NCBI GenBank assembly: GCA_910587065.1
Contig: CAJUMA010000004.1
Location: 62,001 to 126,000, forward strand
Direction: 5' to 3'
Length of the DNA: 64,000 nucleotides
From: an uncultured Bacilli bacterium
GTDB taxonomy: Bacteria > Bacillota_I > Bacilli_A > RF39 > UBA660
The translations under genes were made by a program, and so were the position numbers. The notes beneath the pieces were generated by a model. It was not told where the DNA came from, made no database searches, and saw only the letters and a program-made list of their open reading frames with translations. This document shows, piece after piece, positions 1-7,871 of this stretch (its first letter is position 1; each line of letters starts with the position of its first letter).

Positions 1-1
1 T

Positions 2-517
2 ATAAAGTTTATTCCAAGAAGTGATATTAGAGTAACTCTTAAGTATCATATTGGTCATGGAAATTCTGCACTAACAAACTTAAGTTACTCTTATACAACC
101 AAAACAGTTAATAATGAAGGACGTGGAGTGTATAATCAAAATTGGTCAACAGGTGTTGCAACTCCAACAGGCTATAAATTAAGAAGTCAACCAACATGCG
201 GAAGTTATCAAAACGGAGTCTTTTCTATAACTATCCCAGCTACTTCGACAACTTGTGAAATGTATTTTGAGCCTAATCTATACAACTTAAAAGTTTATGT
301 TTCAGGACAGTCATCACAGATAAATACAGGAACTTATGCAAGAATATTTTATGGTGAAAAGAAAAAAATTGAATTTCCATCATTCACTCTTTATAAAAAT
401 GTAAAGTGTTCAGGTGGTGTTACCTCATCTTTATCTAGATCAGGAAGATCACCATATCAATATTCCTTCTATTACACCCATAATTCATCATCTGATGCGG
501 TTTGTAATATATCTTAA
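2..517 (+). CDS. C-terminal part of a cysteine-containing surface/secreted protein (5' truncated)
   Basis: The reading frame is open from base 2 with no convincing start, so the gene begins before the window. About 171 codons remain and end in TAA. The fragment is rich in Ser, Thr, Tyr and Asn and has four scattered Cys residues (for example QPTCGSY, TTCEMYF, VKCSGG, AVCNIS), the composition of an extracellular beta-rich domain with possible disulfides. I see no membrane segment or sorting signal at the C-terminus. The domain is not recognised. It may belong with the surface proteins found elsewhere in the window, but the N-terminal part that would show this is missing. Confidence 0.6.
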   Translation: MKFIPRSDIRVTLKYHIGHGNSALTNLSYSYTTKTVNNEGRGVYNQNWSTGVATPTGYKLRSQPTCGSYQNGVFSITIPATSTTCEMYFEPNLYNLKVYVSGQSSQINTGTYARIFYGEKKKIEFPSFTLYKNVKCSGGVTSSLSRSGRSPYQYSFYYTHNSSSDAVCNIS

Positions 518-526
518 GATTAGTTA

Positions 527-555
527 TTGACAAATATTCGTTTAATTAATATAAT
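527..555 (+). promoter_or_regulatory. Sigma-A promoter for the ileS T-box operon
   Basis: TTGACA (527-532), a 17-bp spacer and TATAAT (550-555). Both hexamers match the consensus. Transcription should start near 562, just before the T-box leader. Confidence 0.85.
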
Positions 556-561
556 TTAGCA

Positions 562-784
562 TATAAAGCAATTGAGGAAGACGTTAAATAAGTGAACCTA
601 AAGAGAATCTATGGTTGGTGCAAATAGAGAGGCAAGTTTATTTATGTATCACTTCTGATGTGTCTTGGGGAAACTTAAGAACGGAAAATCTCACGTTAAG
701 AGAATAAGTGCATGAATACTCATGAAATAAGGTGGTACCACGGGTAAAAACTCGTCCTTATGTTTCATGAGTTTTTATTTTGAA
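562..784 (+). promoter_or_regulatory. T-box riboswitch, isoleucine type, upstream of the CYTH gene and ileS
   Basis: The T-box sequence AAGGTGGTACCACGG lies at 729-743. A terminator arm pairs CTCATGAAA-TAAGG (719-733) with CCTTATGTTTCATGAG (757-772), followed by a T-run. Pairing of uncharged tRNA with the T-box would favour the antiterminator. The stem I region includes AGAGAATCTATGGTTGGTG (602-620). The likely specifier codon is ATC (648-650, Ile), followed by ACTTC. Uncharged tRNA-Ile should therefore permit transcription of both downstream genes. Confidence 0.88.
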
Positions 785-795
785 AGGATAATTTT

Positions 796-1335
796 ATGGA
801 TACAGAATATGAAGTTAAAGTTTTAGAGATTGATCATGATGAATGTATTAATCTGCTTGAAAGTCTAGGTGCAAAAAAGATAATGGATGTTATGCAAGAA
901 AGGTACATTTATGATGTTATTCCAGAAGACCCTCATAAATGGATAAGACTTAGAACAAATGGGAATAAGACAACACTTACAATAAAAGATTTAAAAAGTG
1001 AAACTATTGATGGAATGAAAGAAATTGAAATAGAGGTAAGTGATTTTTCTAAGACTAATTTACTTTTAGAAAGTTTAGGATATAAGAATAAAGGATTTCA
1101 ACAAAATAAACGTGTACAATATATACTTGATGGAGTAGAAATAGATTTAGACCATTGGCCTCATATACCTGAGTATATGGAAATAGAAGGCAAATGTGAA
1201 GCTGATGTTAATAAGATGATAGAAAGACTAGGAATTGACAAAAAAATGGTAACAACAATGGATGTTGATAGTGTATATAAACATTATGGAATAAAAGAAA
1301 TAAAAGATTTAAGTTTTAATGAGGAGGAATTATAA
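796..1335 (+). CDS. CYTH-domain protein (triphosphate tunnel enzyme family)
   Basis: A protein of 179 residues starting with the CYTH signature E-x-E-x-K (E4, E6, K8). It is followed by the charged strands expected of a triphosphate tunnel fold (WIRLRTNGNK, TLTIKD, MKEIEIEV, EIDLDHWPHIPEYMEIEG). Members of this family hydrolyse or cyclise triphosphorylated substrates (thiamine triphosphatase, inorganic triphosphatase, CyaB-type adenylate cyclase). The exact substrate cannot be read from sequence. It is the first gene after the Ile T-box and its TAA overlaps the ileS ATG (TAATG), so it is co-regulated with isoleucyl-tRNA synthetase. Its start has an AAAGGAT Shine-Dalgarno. Why a CYTH enzyme should respond to tRNA-Ile charging is unknown. 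Confidence 0.85.
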   Translation: MDTEYEVKVLEIDHDECINLLESLGAKKIMDVMQERYIYDVIPEDPHKWIRLRTNGNKTTLTIKDLKSETIDGMKEIEIEVSDFSKTNLLLESLGYKNKGFQQNKRVQYILDGVEIDLDHWPHIPEYMEIEGKCEADVNKMIERLGIDKKMVTTMDVDSVYKHYGIKEIKDLSFNEEEL

Positions 1336-4300
1336 TGAAAAATTTTAAAGAATTAGATAAAAGAAGTGTTCATGAGGTTGAAACAAGTATTCTGAATACT
1401 TGGAAGGACCAAGATATATTAAATAAGACAATTGAAGCAAGGGATCAAAATTGGGTTTTCTATGATGGACCAATTTATGCTAATGCTAAACCAGGGATTC
1501 ATCATGTGTTAGCAAAAGCCATTAAAGATTCATTTTGTAAATATAAAACTATGCAAGGTTATCGCGTTCAAAGAAAGATTGGTTTAGATACACATGGTTT
1601 ACCAATCGAAGTTAATGTAGAAAAAAAGTTAGGGTTTAAATCAAAATCGGATATTGAAAAATTTGGTGTTGAAAACTTTTGTATTGAATGTAATAAAGCA
1701 ACAGCAGTAAATATTGATGAAATAAATAGAGTTACTGATATGATGGGACAATTTATTGATTGTGAGCATCCATATGTAACTTGTTCCAATGAATTTATTG
1801 AATCTGAGTGGTGGATTATTAAAGAAATGGATAAAAAAGGTTTAATCTACCATGGTAATAAAGTGCTTTGGTATTGTCCTAGATGTGGAACTGAACTAAG
1901 TCAAAATGAAGTTTCACAAGGTTATGAAGAAACATCAGTTAATACTGTAATTGTTCCTTTAAAAGTTGTTGATAAAGATGAATACTTTCTTGCTTGGACA
2001 ACAACTCCTTGGACTTTAATGGCCAATGTTGCAATATGTGTTAATCCAGATTTAACTTATATTAAAGCAGAATCACAAGGTTTTAAATTTATTTTAGCAG
2101 AAAGTCTTGCAAGTTCTGTTTTAGGCGATGAATATAAGGTATTAGATACTTTTAAGGGTAGTGACTTAGTAGGTATAAAATATGAACAATTAATGCCATT
2201 TGTAACTGTCGAAGGTAAGTGTCATGAAGTTATTGCCGATAGTTATGTTACAGCTGATGATGGAACAGGTGTTGTTCATATCGCTCCAGCTTATGGTGCT
2301 GATGATAACAGGGTGTGCCAAGAAAATGGTATTGGTTTTGTTAATCCCGTTGGAGAAGATGGATGTTATACAGAAGGACCTTGGAAAGGTACTTTAGTAA
2401 CTGATCCAGACTTAGAAATTGAAATAATTAAATGGTTAAAAGAAAATGATAAATTATTTAAAAAGATTAAAATAACACATGATTATCCACATTGTTGGAG
2501 ATGTCATTCACCATTAATTAGTTATCCAAAACCTGCTTGGTATGTAAAAACTACAGCTTATAAAGATAAAATAATTGAAGCTAATAAAAAGATTAATTGG
2601 TATCCTGAATATGTTGGCACAAAAAGATTTGCTAATTGGCTTGATAATATGATTGACTGGGGGATATCAAGAAACCGTTATTGGGGATGTCCATTACCAA
2701 TCTGGATATGTGATGAATGTAAGCATACTCATGTAGTGGGATCTTTAGATGAACTTCAATCTATGTTAATTGAAGATGTTGATGTTAAGACTATTGAATT
2801 ACATCGCCCATATGTCGATGATTTACATTTAAAATGTCCAGAATGTAACTCTCGTATGACAAGAGTCTTAGATGTTTTAGATGTTTGGTTTGATTCTGGT
2901 TCAATGCCTTATGCCCAATTTCATTATCCATTTGAAAATAAAGAATTATTTGAATCTCAATTCCCTGCTGATTTTATTGCTGAAGGGTTAGATCAAACTC
3001 GTGGTTGGTTCTATGTTCTTTTAGTTATTTCAACAATTATTTCAGGAGAATCAAGTTTTAAAAATGTTGTTGTTAATGACATGGTACTTGATGGTAAGGG
3101 TAAAAAGATGAGTAAATCAACTGGTAATATAGTTGATCCAGAAGTTGCCTTAACAGAATTTGGTGCTGATAATGTAAGATGGTATATGTTCTATACTTCT
3201 CCTGTTTGGACACCTTTAAAATATGATAATAATGGCGTTAAAGAGGTTCACTCAAAATTCTTTAATCCACTTAAAAACACATATTCCTTCTTCCAAATGT
3301 ATGCAAACATTGATGGAATAGATATAGATGATTGTAATGTTCCTTATGAAAAACGTGAAGAAATAGATAAATGGCTTTTAAGCAAATATAATAAATTACT
3401 AATGAGAGTCACTGATTCTTATGAGAAATATGATTTAAATGAAGTTGTAAGATATATTACTTCTTTTGTATCGGAAGATTTATCTAATTGGTATATTAGA
3501 CGTAATCGAAATAGATTTTGGGCAAGTGATTTAGACGATTCTAAGAAGTCAGTTTACATGACTACTTATGAGGTATTAGTGGGAATTGCTAAAATGTGTG
3601 CACCAATTATTCCATACATGACAGAAGAAATTTATAAAAATCTAACTGGAGAAGAATCTGTCCATTTGGCTGATTTCCCTAAATATGATGAGTCTTTAAT
3701 AAATGAGAATATTGAAGTTAAGATGGATTTAGTAAGAGATTTAATTTCTACGGGACGTTATGTTAGAGAAGAAACTAAGATAAAGGTTCGTCAGCCATTA
3801 AGTGAATGTTTAATTGATGGTAAGTATGAAAGTATCTTAGGCGATTTAGTAAACTTAATTAATGAGGAATTAAATGTTAAAAAAGTTACTTTTGTTGATG
3901 ATTTATCTAAATATATGAACTTTACAATAAAACCTAACTTTAAAGTATGTGGTTCAATGTTTGGCTCTAAAATGAAAGATTATCAAGCTGCATTACTTGA
4001 TTTACATGATGAAGATATTGAACTTATTTTAAAAGAAGAAACAGTTACAATTGATTTTGATGGCGGTAGACTTGATATTACACCTGATATGGTTGATGTA
4101 AGAATTGAATCAAAAGAAGGATTTAATGTGGGTATGGAAAATAATAAGTTTATTATTTTAAATACTGAATTAACTCGTGAACTTATTTTAGAAGGTTTAG
4201 CAAGAGAACTCGTTTCAAAGGTTCAAAACATTAGAAAAACTAATGGCTATGAAATAGCCGATAGAATTAATCTATACTATGATGGCGATGATGAAATACT

Positions 4301-4430
4301 TGAATCTTTAGATATGTTTAAAGATTATATTAAAGAAGAGACTCTTGCTGTTACATATGAACAAGCATCTAAAGGTGAAATTGTTGATATTAATGGCCAT
4401 GATGTTAATATTTATATAGAAAAAAATTAG
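1335..4430 (+). CDS. ileS: Isoleucyl-tRNA synthetase, IleRS2-type with GIHH in place of HXGH
   Basis: Cytosolic class Ia synthetase of 1031 residues that charges tRNA-Ile. Length and sequence style (DTHGLPIEVNVEKKLG) fit the second, eukaryote-like IleRS group. The ATP-binding signature, normally HXGH, reads G54-I-H-H57 (AKPGIHHVLA), so the first and third positions are swapped. The second signature is canonical, KMSKS at 591-595. CP1 editing-domain features are present: TTPWTL and GTGVVHIAPAYGADD. Cys pairs (CPRCG, CWRCH, CDEC, CPEC) suggest zinc knuckles. It is translated with the preceding CYTH gene through a TAATG overlap and lies under the T-box at 562-784. Published work links the GXHH form of IleRS2 with very strong mupirocin resistance, so resistance is predicted. 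Confidence 0.96.
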   Translation: MKNFKELDKRSVHEVETSILNTWKDQDILNKTIEARDQNWVFYDGPIYANAKPGIHHVLAKAIKDSFCKYKTMQGYRVQRKIGLDTHGLPIEVNVEKKLGFKSKSDIEKFGVENFCIECNKATAVNIDEINRVTDMMGQFIDCEHPYVTCSNEFIESEWWIIKEMDKKGLIYHGNKVLWYCPRCGTELSQNEVSQGYEETSVNTVIVPLKVVDKDEYFLAWTTTPWTLMANVAICVNPDLTYIKAESQGFKFILAESLASSVLGDEYKVLDTFKGSDLVGIKYEQLMPFVTVEGKCHEVIADSYVTADDGTGVVHIAPAYGADDNRVCQENGIGFVNPVGEDGCYTEGPWKGTLVTDPDLEIEIIKWLKENDKLFKKIKITHDYPHCWRCHSPLISYPKPAWYVKTTAYKDKIIEANKKINWYPEYVGTKRFANWLDNMIDWGISRNRYWGCPLPIWICDECKHTHVVGSLDELQSMLIEDVDVKTIELHRPYVDDLHLKCPECNSRMTRVLDVLDVWFDSGSMPYAQFHYPFENKELFESQFPADFIAEGLDQTRGWFYVLLVISTIISGESSFKNVVVNDMVLDGKGKKMSKSTGNIVDPEVALTEFGADNVRWYMFYTSPVWTPLKYDNNGVKEVHSKFFNPLKNTYSFFQMYANIDGIDIDDCNVPYEKREEIDKWLLSKYNKLLMRVTDSYEKYDLNEVVRYITSFVSEDLSNWYIRRNRNRFWASDLDDSKKSVYMTTYEVLVGIAKMCAPIIPYMTEEIYKNLTGEESVHLADFPKYDESLINENIEVKMDLVRDLISTGRYVREETKIKVRQPLSECLIDGKYESILGDLVNLINEELNVKKVTFVDDLSKYMNFTIKPNFKVCGSMFGSKMKDYQAALLDLHDEDIELILKEETVTIDFDGGRLDITPDMVDVRIESKEGFNVGMENNKFIILNTELTRELILEGLARELVSKVQNIRKTNGYEIADRINLYYDGDDEILESLDMFKDYIKEETLAVTYEQASKGEIVDINGHDVNIYIEKN

Positions 4431-4457
4431 AAGAAAAATTAACTTCTAATTTTTTTA
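4425..4457 (+). terminator. Intrinsic terminator after ileS
   Basis: AATTAGAAG (4425-4433) pairs with CTTCTAATT (4443-4451), followed by a T-run. The first arm overlaps the ileS stop codon. Confidence 0.8.
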
Positions 4458-4617
4458 TGCCAAAATGTGACAAAAGGAGATAAAACCTCAATCTACAAAT
4501 GGAAGAAAATACACTTATTATAATCACTTGTGAAGCAGAAGAAAGTGATAAGACACTCACTTTATATCTTTGGCGAAAATGTTTCAGGGGGTGTAGTAAT
4601 AAAAGAGAGTTGTGCTT

Positions 4618-4692
4618 ATGAATAATCGTATATTACTAGATATCATAGTGCTATTATTATTGATAATTTTATTGTTTATCAGTGAATATTAA
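4618..4692 (+). CDS. 24-residue hydrophobic peptide, candidate type I toxin (locus A)
   Basis: A short frame starting at ATG 4618 codes for 24 residues: a polar start (MNNR), one run of Leu/Ile/Val long enough to cross a membrane (LLDIIVLLLLIILLFI), and a polar end (SEY). This is the shape of type I toxins such as TxpA, BsrG and Fst. A purine-rich AGAGAG lies 8-13 bases upstream and a stronger GGGGGTG further up. A TATAAT box (4519-4524) could drive the mRNA. A convergent promoter and antisense RNA lie just downstream. A second, similar locus exists at 52964-53117. No family match is claimed; the call rests on architecture. Confidence 0.55.
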   Translation: MNNRILLDIIVLLLLIILLFISEY

Positions 4693-4695
4693 CAT

Positions 4696-4779
4696 TAAAA
4701 AAGCATCTTTATTTTCTGAATAAAGATGCACGATAGAAAAGTGTCTAGCGTTAGCAAAAGAAGCTTCTGCTTCACACAC
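4696..4779 (-). ncRNA. Candidate antisense antitoxin RNA (locus A)
   Basis: A minus-strand promoter is followed by about 84 nt and a hairpin: GCATCTTTAT (4703-4712) with ATAAAGATGC (4720-4729), with a T-run on the minus strand (4696-4702). The plus-strand transcript of the peptide gene has no U-run after this hairpin. It would continue to the terminator at 4798-4822, so the antisense RNA is fully complementary to its 3' UTR. This is the layout of txpA/RatA and bsrG/SR4. Ends are inferred. Confidence 0.55.
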
Positions 4780-4785
4780 AATGTA

Positions 4786-4814
4786 ATTATAACAAAGCTT
4801 GAAATTATCTTCAA
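4786..4814 (-). promoter_or_regulatory. Promoter of antisense RNA A
   Basis: Read on the minus strand: TTGAAG (4814-4809), 17-bp spacer, TATAAT (4791-4786) with an extended TG (TGTTATAAT). It points against the peptide gene. Confidence 0.65.
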
Positions 4815-4822
4815 GTTTTTTT
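4798..4822 (+). terminator. Plus-strand terminator of the toxin A transcript
   Basis: CTTGAA (4798-4803) pairs with TTCAAG (4810-4815), followed by seven T. It overlaps the -35 box of the antisense promoter. Confidence 0.6.
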
Positions 4823-5046
4823 GTGAGAAGATGTCATCTTCGCCAAAATGTGTAAAATCTGACTAAAGTGTATATACAAATAATTAGAACATCTATTTTT
4901 TTGACAAAATAATTATAAGTAATGTTGTAAAATAAAAGTAAAGAAAAGATAAATAATATAAAAAGTAATGCAATAGGAAAATATCTATGCTAATTTAAAT
5001 TATATAAGAATATGTAAACAAATGTCTAAATTAGCCACATTTGCTC
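4823..5046. other. Gene-free A/T-rich spacer with a 9-bp inverted repeat
   Basis: I see no coding frame here. An 11-bp direct repeat GCCAAAATGTG occurs at 4838-4848 and at about 4459-4469, bracketing the toxin-antitoxin locus. GCTAATTTA (4989-4997) and TAAATTAGC (5027-5035) form an inverted repeat. This lies just upstream of a TTGACA (5047-5052) that may be the -35 box of the next gene, and could be an operator. Confidence 0.4.
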
Positions 5047-5080
5047 TTGACAGAATAGTTAGGCCTTGCTAAAAAAAAGT

Positions 5081-5110
5081 TATGATAAAGATAGGAAAGT
5101 ACGCCTAAAG
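5081..5110 (+). repeat. Upstream element shared with the surface gene at 58576 (copy 1)
   Basis: A 30-bp stretch from TATGAT to CCTAAAG matches 58533-58562 at 26 of 30 positions without gaps, including the block AGTACGCCTAAAG. Both copies end just before the Shine-Dalgarno of paralogous surface-protein genes, so this is likely a shared promoter or 5' UTR element. Confidence 0.7.
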
Positions 5111-5125
5111 AAGGAGAAAAGAAAT

Positions 5126-6736
5126 ATGAAAAGAAGGAATACAATAATAGCACTAGTAGTATTACTAGCAATAGGTTTTGCAGCAGTATCAACTACACTA
5201 GTACTAAATGGAGTAATAGGTTTAGGAGAAAGTGATGATTTTAAAATCATATTTACAAGTGCAAGTATAGATGGAACAAAAAGAAATGATGTAATAGGCA
5301 GTGATAAAACAGTAATCAACTATGAAACAAAAACTTTAACAACGATAGAAGAAGAATCAGTTCTTGTATATGAAGCAACAAATACAAGTAGAAACTATGA
5401 TGCAGAAGTAAGTATAGAATGCAATATAGTAGATGAAAGTGGAAATAAAGTAGAAGGCAATAACACATATGTCGATATGACATATGAACCAAATAGTATG
5501 TTACTATTATCAGGAGAAACAAAGAGTGGAAAAGTAAAGACTCGATTAATAAAGGCAGTAACAGATTCTATGGATATAAATATCAAATGTACATTAACTG
5601 GAACACCAAAAGAAAGAGATACATTAGGTGATGAATATGTTGAGCCAAATAAAACAGGTGGAACATTAATGACTCGATCATATAATATGGCATTTTGGCA
5701 ACATAAATCTAATATAACAAAAGTAGTATTTGAAAATACATTAACACCACATGAAACAAGCGAAGATTTAATATATGATGTATCAGAGAATCAAGACGGA
5801 AGCGTAATGTCTTATCTAGTACCAAATGAAGATGATACAACAAAATATACATTATACATAAATTCGGATGGGAAAGTAGTAGCCAATCCTAACAGTGCAT
5901 GCTTATTTGAATCTTTTCAAAACTTAACAGAAATAGAAAACTTAGAATATTTAGATACAAGAAATGTAACTATTATGGCGAGTTTATTTAGCGGTTGTCG
6001 TAGTTTAACATCACTAGACTTAAGCAATTTTGATACCAGTAAAGTGGAGATTATGGCGGTGATGTTTTCAGATTGTACAAGTTTAAAAAATATAGACCTA
6101 AGTACTATTGATACTAGTAAAGTAACTAACATGAGTGGGATGTTTAGCAGTTGTTCTTCCTTATCTTCTATAAGACTTGGTAATTGTAGTAATGTAGAGA
6201 GTATGTCAGGAATGTTTTCAAATTGTTCAAAACTTGAAAATGTTGATACAAGCGACTGCAATTCCTTTAAAGTTAATGATATTAGTAGGATGTTTAACTA
6301 TTGTCAATCTTTAAAAAGCTTAGATTTAAGTAACTTTAATACAAGTAGTGTAACAAATATGGGCTCGATGTTTGCTGGTTGTGAACTTTTGACAACAGTT
6401 AATCTAAGTAATTTTGATACAAGTAATGTAACAGATATGAGTTCAATGTTTGGCGGTTGCAAATCATTAAAAGACTTGAATATAAGCAATTTTGAGACTA
6501 GAAATGTAATTTCTATGCGTGCTATTTTTTGTGAATGCGTTAATTTAAAAAATTTAGATATAAGCAACTTTGACATAAGTAGTGGAGCAAATATAGACTT
6601 TATATTTGAAAAAATGCCTTCCACTGCCACTATACATGTAAAAGATAAAACAATGCAAAATTGGATACTTGCTTTATCAAGTAGTAATCGTCCCGCTACT
6701 TGGACAACTGATAACATAATAATCAAAGAAGCATAA
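5126..6736 (+). CDS. BspA-like (DUF285) leucine-rich surface protein with shared N-terminal anchor module
   Basis: Start taken as ATG 5126 (MKRRN), behind AAGGAG at 5111-5116; a TTG further upstream lacks a ribosome site. The 536-residue product has a positive N-terminus and a hydrophobic segment (residues about 6-28, LLAIGFAAVSTTLVLNG). A beta domain follows, carrying the family motifs FKIIF, NYDAEVSIEC and a second Cys in NIKCTL. From about residue 270 come repeats of 24-25 residues of the DUF285/BspA type (LDLSNFDTSKVTNMSGMF, SxCxSL). Such repeats are typical of host- or matrix-contacting surface proteins. Codons end mostly in A, unlike neighbours that favour T. Likely membrane-anchored and exposed; the ligand is unknown. 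Confidence 0.8.
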   Translation: MKRRNTIIALVVLLAIGFAAVSTTLVLNGVIGLGESDDFKIIFTSASIDGTKRNDVIGSDKTVINYETKTLTTIEEESVLVYEATNTSRNYDAEVSIECNIVDESGNKVEGNNTYVDMTYEPNSMLLLSGETKSGKVKTRLIKAVTDSMDINIKCTLTGTPKERDTLGDEYVEPNKTGGTLMTRSYNMAFWQHKSNITKVVFENTLTPHETSEDLIYDVSENQDGSVMSYLVPNEDDTTKYTLYINSDGKVVANPNSACLFESFQNLTEIENLEYLDTRNVTIMASLFSGCRSLTSLDLSNFDTSKVEIMAVMFSDCTSLKNIDLSTIDTSKVTNMSGMFSSCSSLSSIRLGNCSNVESMSGMFSNCSKLENVDTSDCNSFKVNDISRMFNYCQSLKSLDLSNFNTSSVTNMGSMFAGCELLTTVNLSNFDTSNVTDMSSMFGGCKSLKDLNISNFETRNVISMRAIFCECVNLKNLDISNFDISSGANIDFIFEKMPSTATIHVKDKTMQNWILALSSSNRPATWTTDNIIIKEA

Positions 6737-6750
6737 TCTGCTTCTTTTTT
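6725..6750 (+). terminator. Terminator of the BspA-like gene
   Basis: AAAGAAGCA (6725-6733) pairs with TGCTTCTTT (6739-6747), with further T. The stop codon lies in the loop. Confidence 0.8.
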
Positions 6751-6826
6751 CTTTCATTATAATGGAAATACTTTTTATTTTTATTTTTCTATGTTATAAT
6801 TTGATTATAAGATAGGAAGGGTTAGA

Positions 6827-7351
6827 ATGAACTTTGATCAATTAACAAGAATGTTATATCAAGAGAATATTAACTGGGTTTATTCAATAATTCGTGACTT
6901 AGATACTAAAGGTATTGAAAGAAAAGATAAGTTTATTGCAGATCCTTACATTTTTAATAATATTATTGCATTAGGATATTACTTTATGAACTTATACATC
7001 GTTAGTAATATTAATGATTATACTGAAGAAGATGCGAATATGGTCATGAATTCAATTATTACTGGAGCTAGTAGTTATGATCAATACAAACTAAGTCAAA
7101 TATATAAAAGAGATATAAAGCTAGATACTTTAGTTGAACAATATAATTCAATAGTACGTAAGACTAAGGCATACTCACCTAATGATGGATTAAAGGCTAG
7201 AGTAGTGGCGATAGATGAAATATATAGACGAATTTATGATGTATTTAATAAAAGACACTTTAATGTTTTTGTTCGTGTTTTTATAACATCATTTAAGGAT
7301 TATGAGAAGAGTATCAAAGAAATAATAGATAATTATTTAGTTAAGAGATAG
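6827..7351 (+). CDS. Conserved-looking helical protein of unknown function
   Basis: 174 residues, starting at ATG 6827 behind GGAAGG, with a TATAAT-like box about 30 bp upstream (TGTTATAATTTG). The sequence is predicted mostly alpha-helical and charged, with no signal peptide, membrane segment or recognisable motif. It is followed 11 bases later by another small helical gene (7363), so the two probably form an operon. I do not recognise the family. Coding potential is well supported by length, ribosome site and terminator. Confidence 0.7.
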   Translation: MNFDQLTRMLYQENINWVYSIIRDLDTKGIERKDKFIADPYIFNNIIALGYYFMNLYIVSNINDYTEEDANMVMNSIITGASSYDQYKLSQIYKRDIKLDTLVEQYNSIVRKTKAYSPNDGLKARVVAIDEIYRRIYDVFNKRHFNVFVRVFITSFKDYEKSIKEIIDNYLVKR

Positions 7352-7362
7352 GAATTGGTAGC

Positions 7363-7824
7363 ATGTTTAGTAATGAAAAAATTAAACAAGTTTTTAATGC
7401 AATTAAAGATAATGGTATTGATGCTTTTGATGATGAATCATTAGCTAAATTATTATCTATTTTAAGCGAAGAAGAGTTTGATTTATTTGAACAAAGGTGT
7501 TATCAAGAACTTGAAAGTTTAGAAGCATTAATGCGAATAATGAGCATAAGACCATATGCCGAGGCACTTATATCACGTGATTTATATCGAATTAGAACAA
7601 ATAAATTATATGATACTTACAAAGCTTCTTTAACTGATGGTACTTACCGTGATTTATTTAAGAGTTTAAGAGTAGAAGAACTTGCTGATTTAAAAAAATA
7701 TGTGTCATTTACGATAGATCGAAGTGATGATGTTAATATGAGTGGCTCTAAAAAGATTATTAATATGATTACTCGAGAAATAAAAATAAAAGAAGAACAA
7801 AGAAAACCTCGCTTTCAACAGTGA
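7363..7824 (+). CDS. Small helical protein of unknown function
   Basis: 153 residues, starting at ATG 7363 (MFSNEKIKQVF). Acidic, amphipathic helices alternate along the protein and no catalytic motif is visible. It shares an operon with 6827-7351 and its stop codon lies inside the terminator hairpin at 7803-7831. The function is not recognised. The pair sits between a surface protein and rpsD, which gives no functional hint. Confidence 0.7.
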   Translation: MFSNEKIKQVFNAIKDNGIDAFDDESLAKLLSILSEEEFDLFEQRCYQELESLEALMRIMSIRPYAEALISRDLYRIRTNKLYDTYKASLTDGTYRDLFKSLRVEELADLKKYVSFTIDRSDDVNMSGSKKIINMITREIKIKEEQRKPRFQQ

Positions 7825-7831
7825 GGTTTTT
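7803..7831 (+). terminator. Terminator of the 6827-7824 operon
   Basis: AAAACCTC (7803-7810) pairs with GAGGTTTT (7823-7830). Confidence 0.75.
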
Positions 7832-7835
7832 ACAT

Positions 7836-7870
7836 AAATAAAATCATTACATTAAGTAATGATTTTATTT
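7836..7870 (-). terminator. Long hairpin ending rpsD
   Basis: A perfect 15-bp stem: AAATAAAATCATTAC (7836-7850) with GTAATGATTTTATTT (7856-7870), 5-nt loop. It lies just past the rpsD stop codon and could serve both strands. Confidence 0.75.
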
Positions 7871-7871
7871 A

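Noticed and set aside
4527..4780. Inverted GTGAAGCAGAAG/CTTCTGCTTCAC flanking toxin A as ends of a mobile element
   Set aside because: The motif lies just downstream of both opposing TATAAT boxes, so it is better explained as a shared 5' RNA sequence; no target duplication or transposase is present.
5066..5125. Upstream TTG start for the BspA-like gene
   Set aside because: No ribosome site precedes it and the 30-bp shared element lies inside it; ATG 5126 has AAGGAG and matches the paralog.
5316..6726. Several minus-strand frames opposite the BspA-like gene
   Set aside because: They arise from the low stop-codon density opposite the repeated leucine-rich codons; no ribosome sites or protein-like features.
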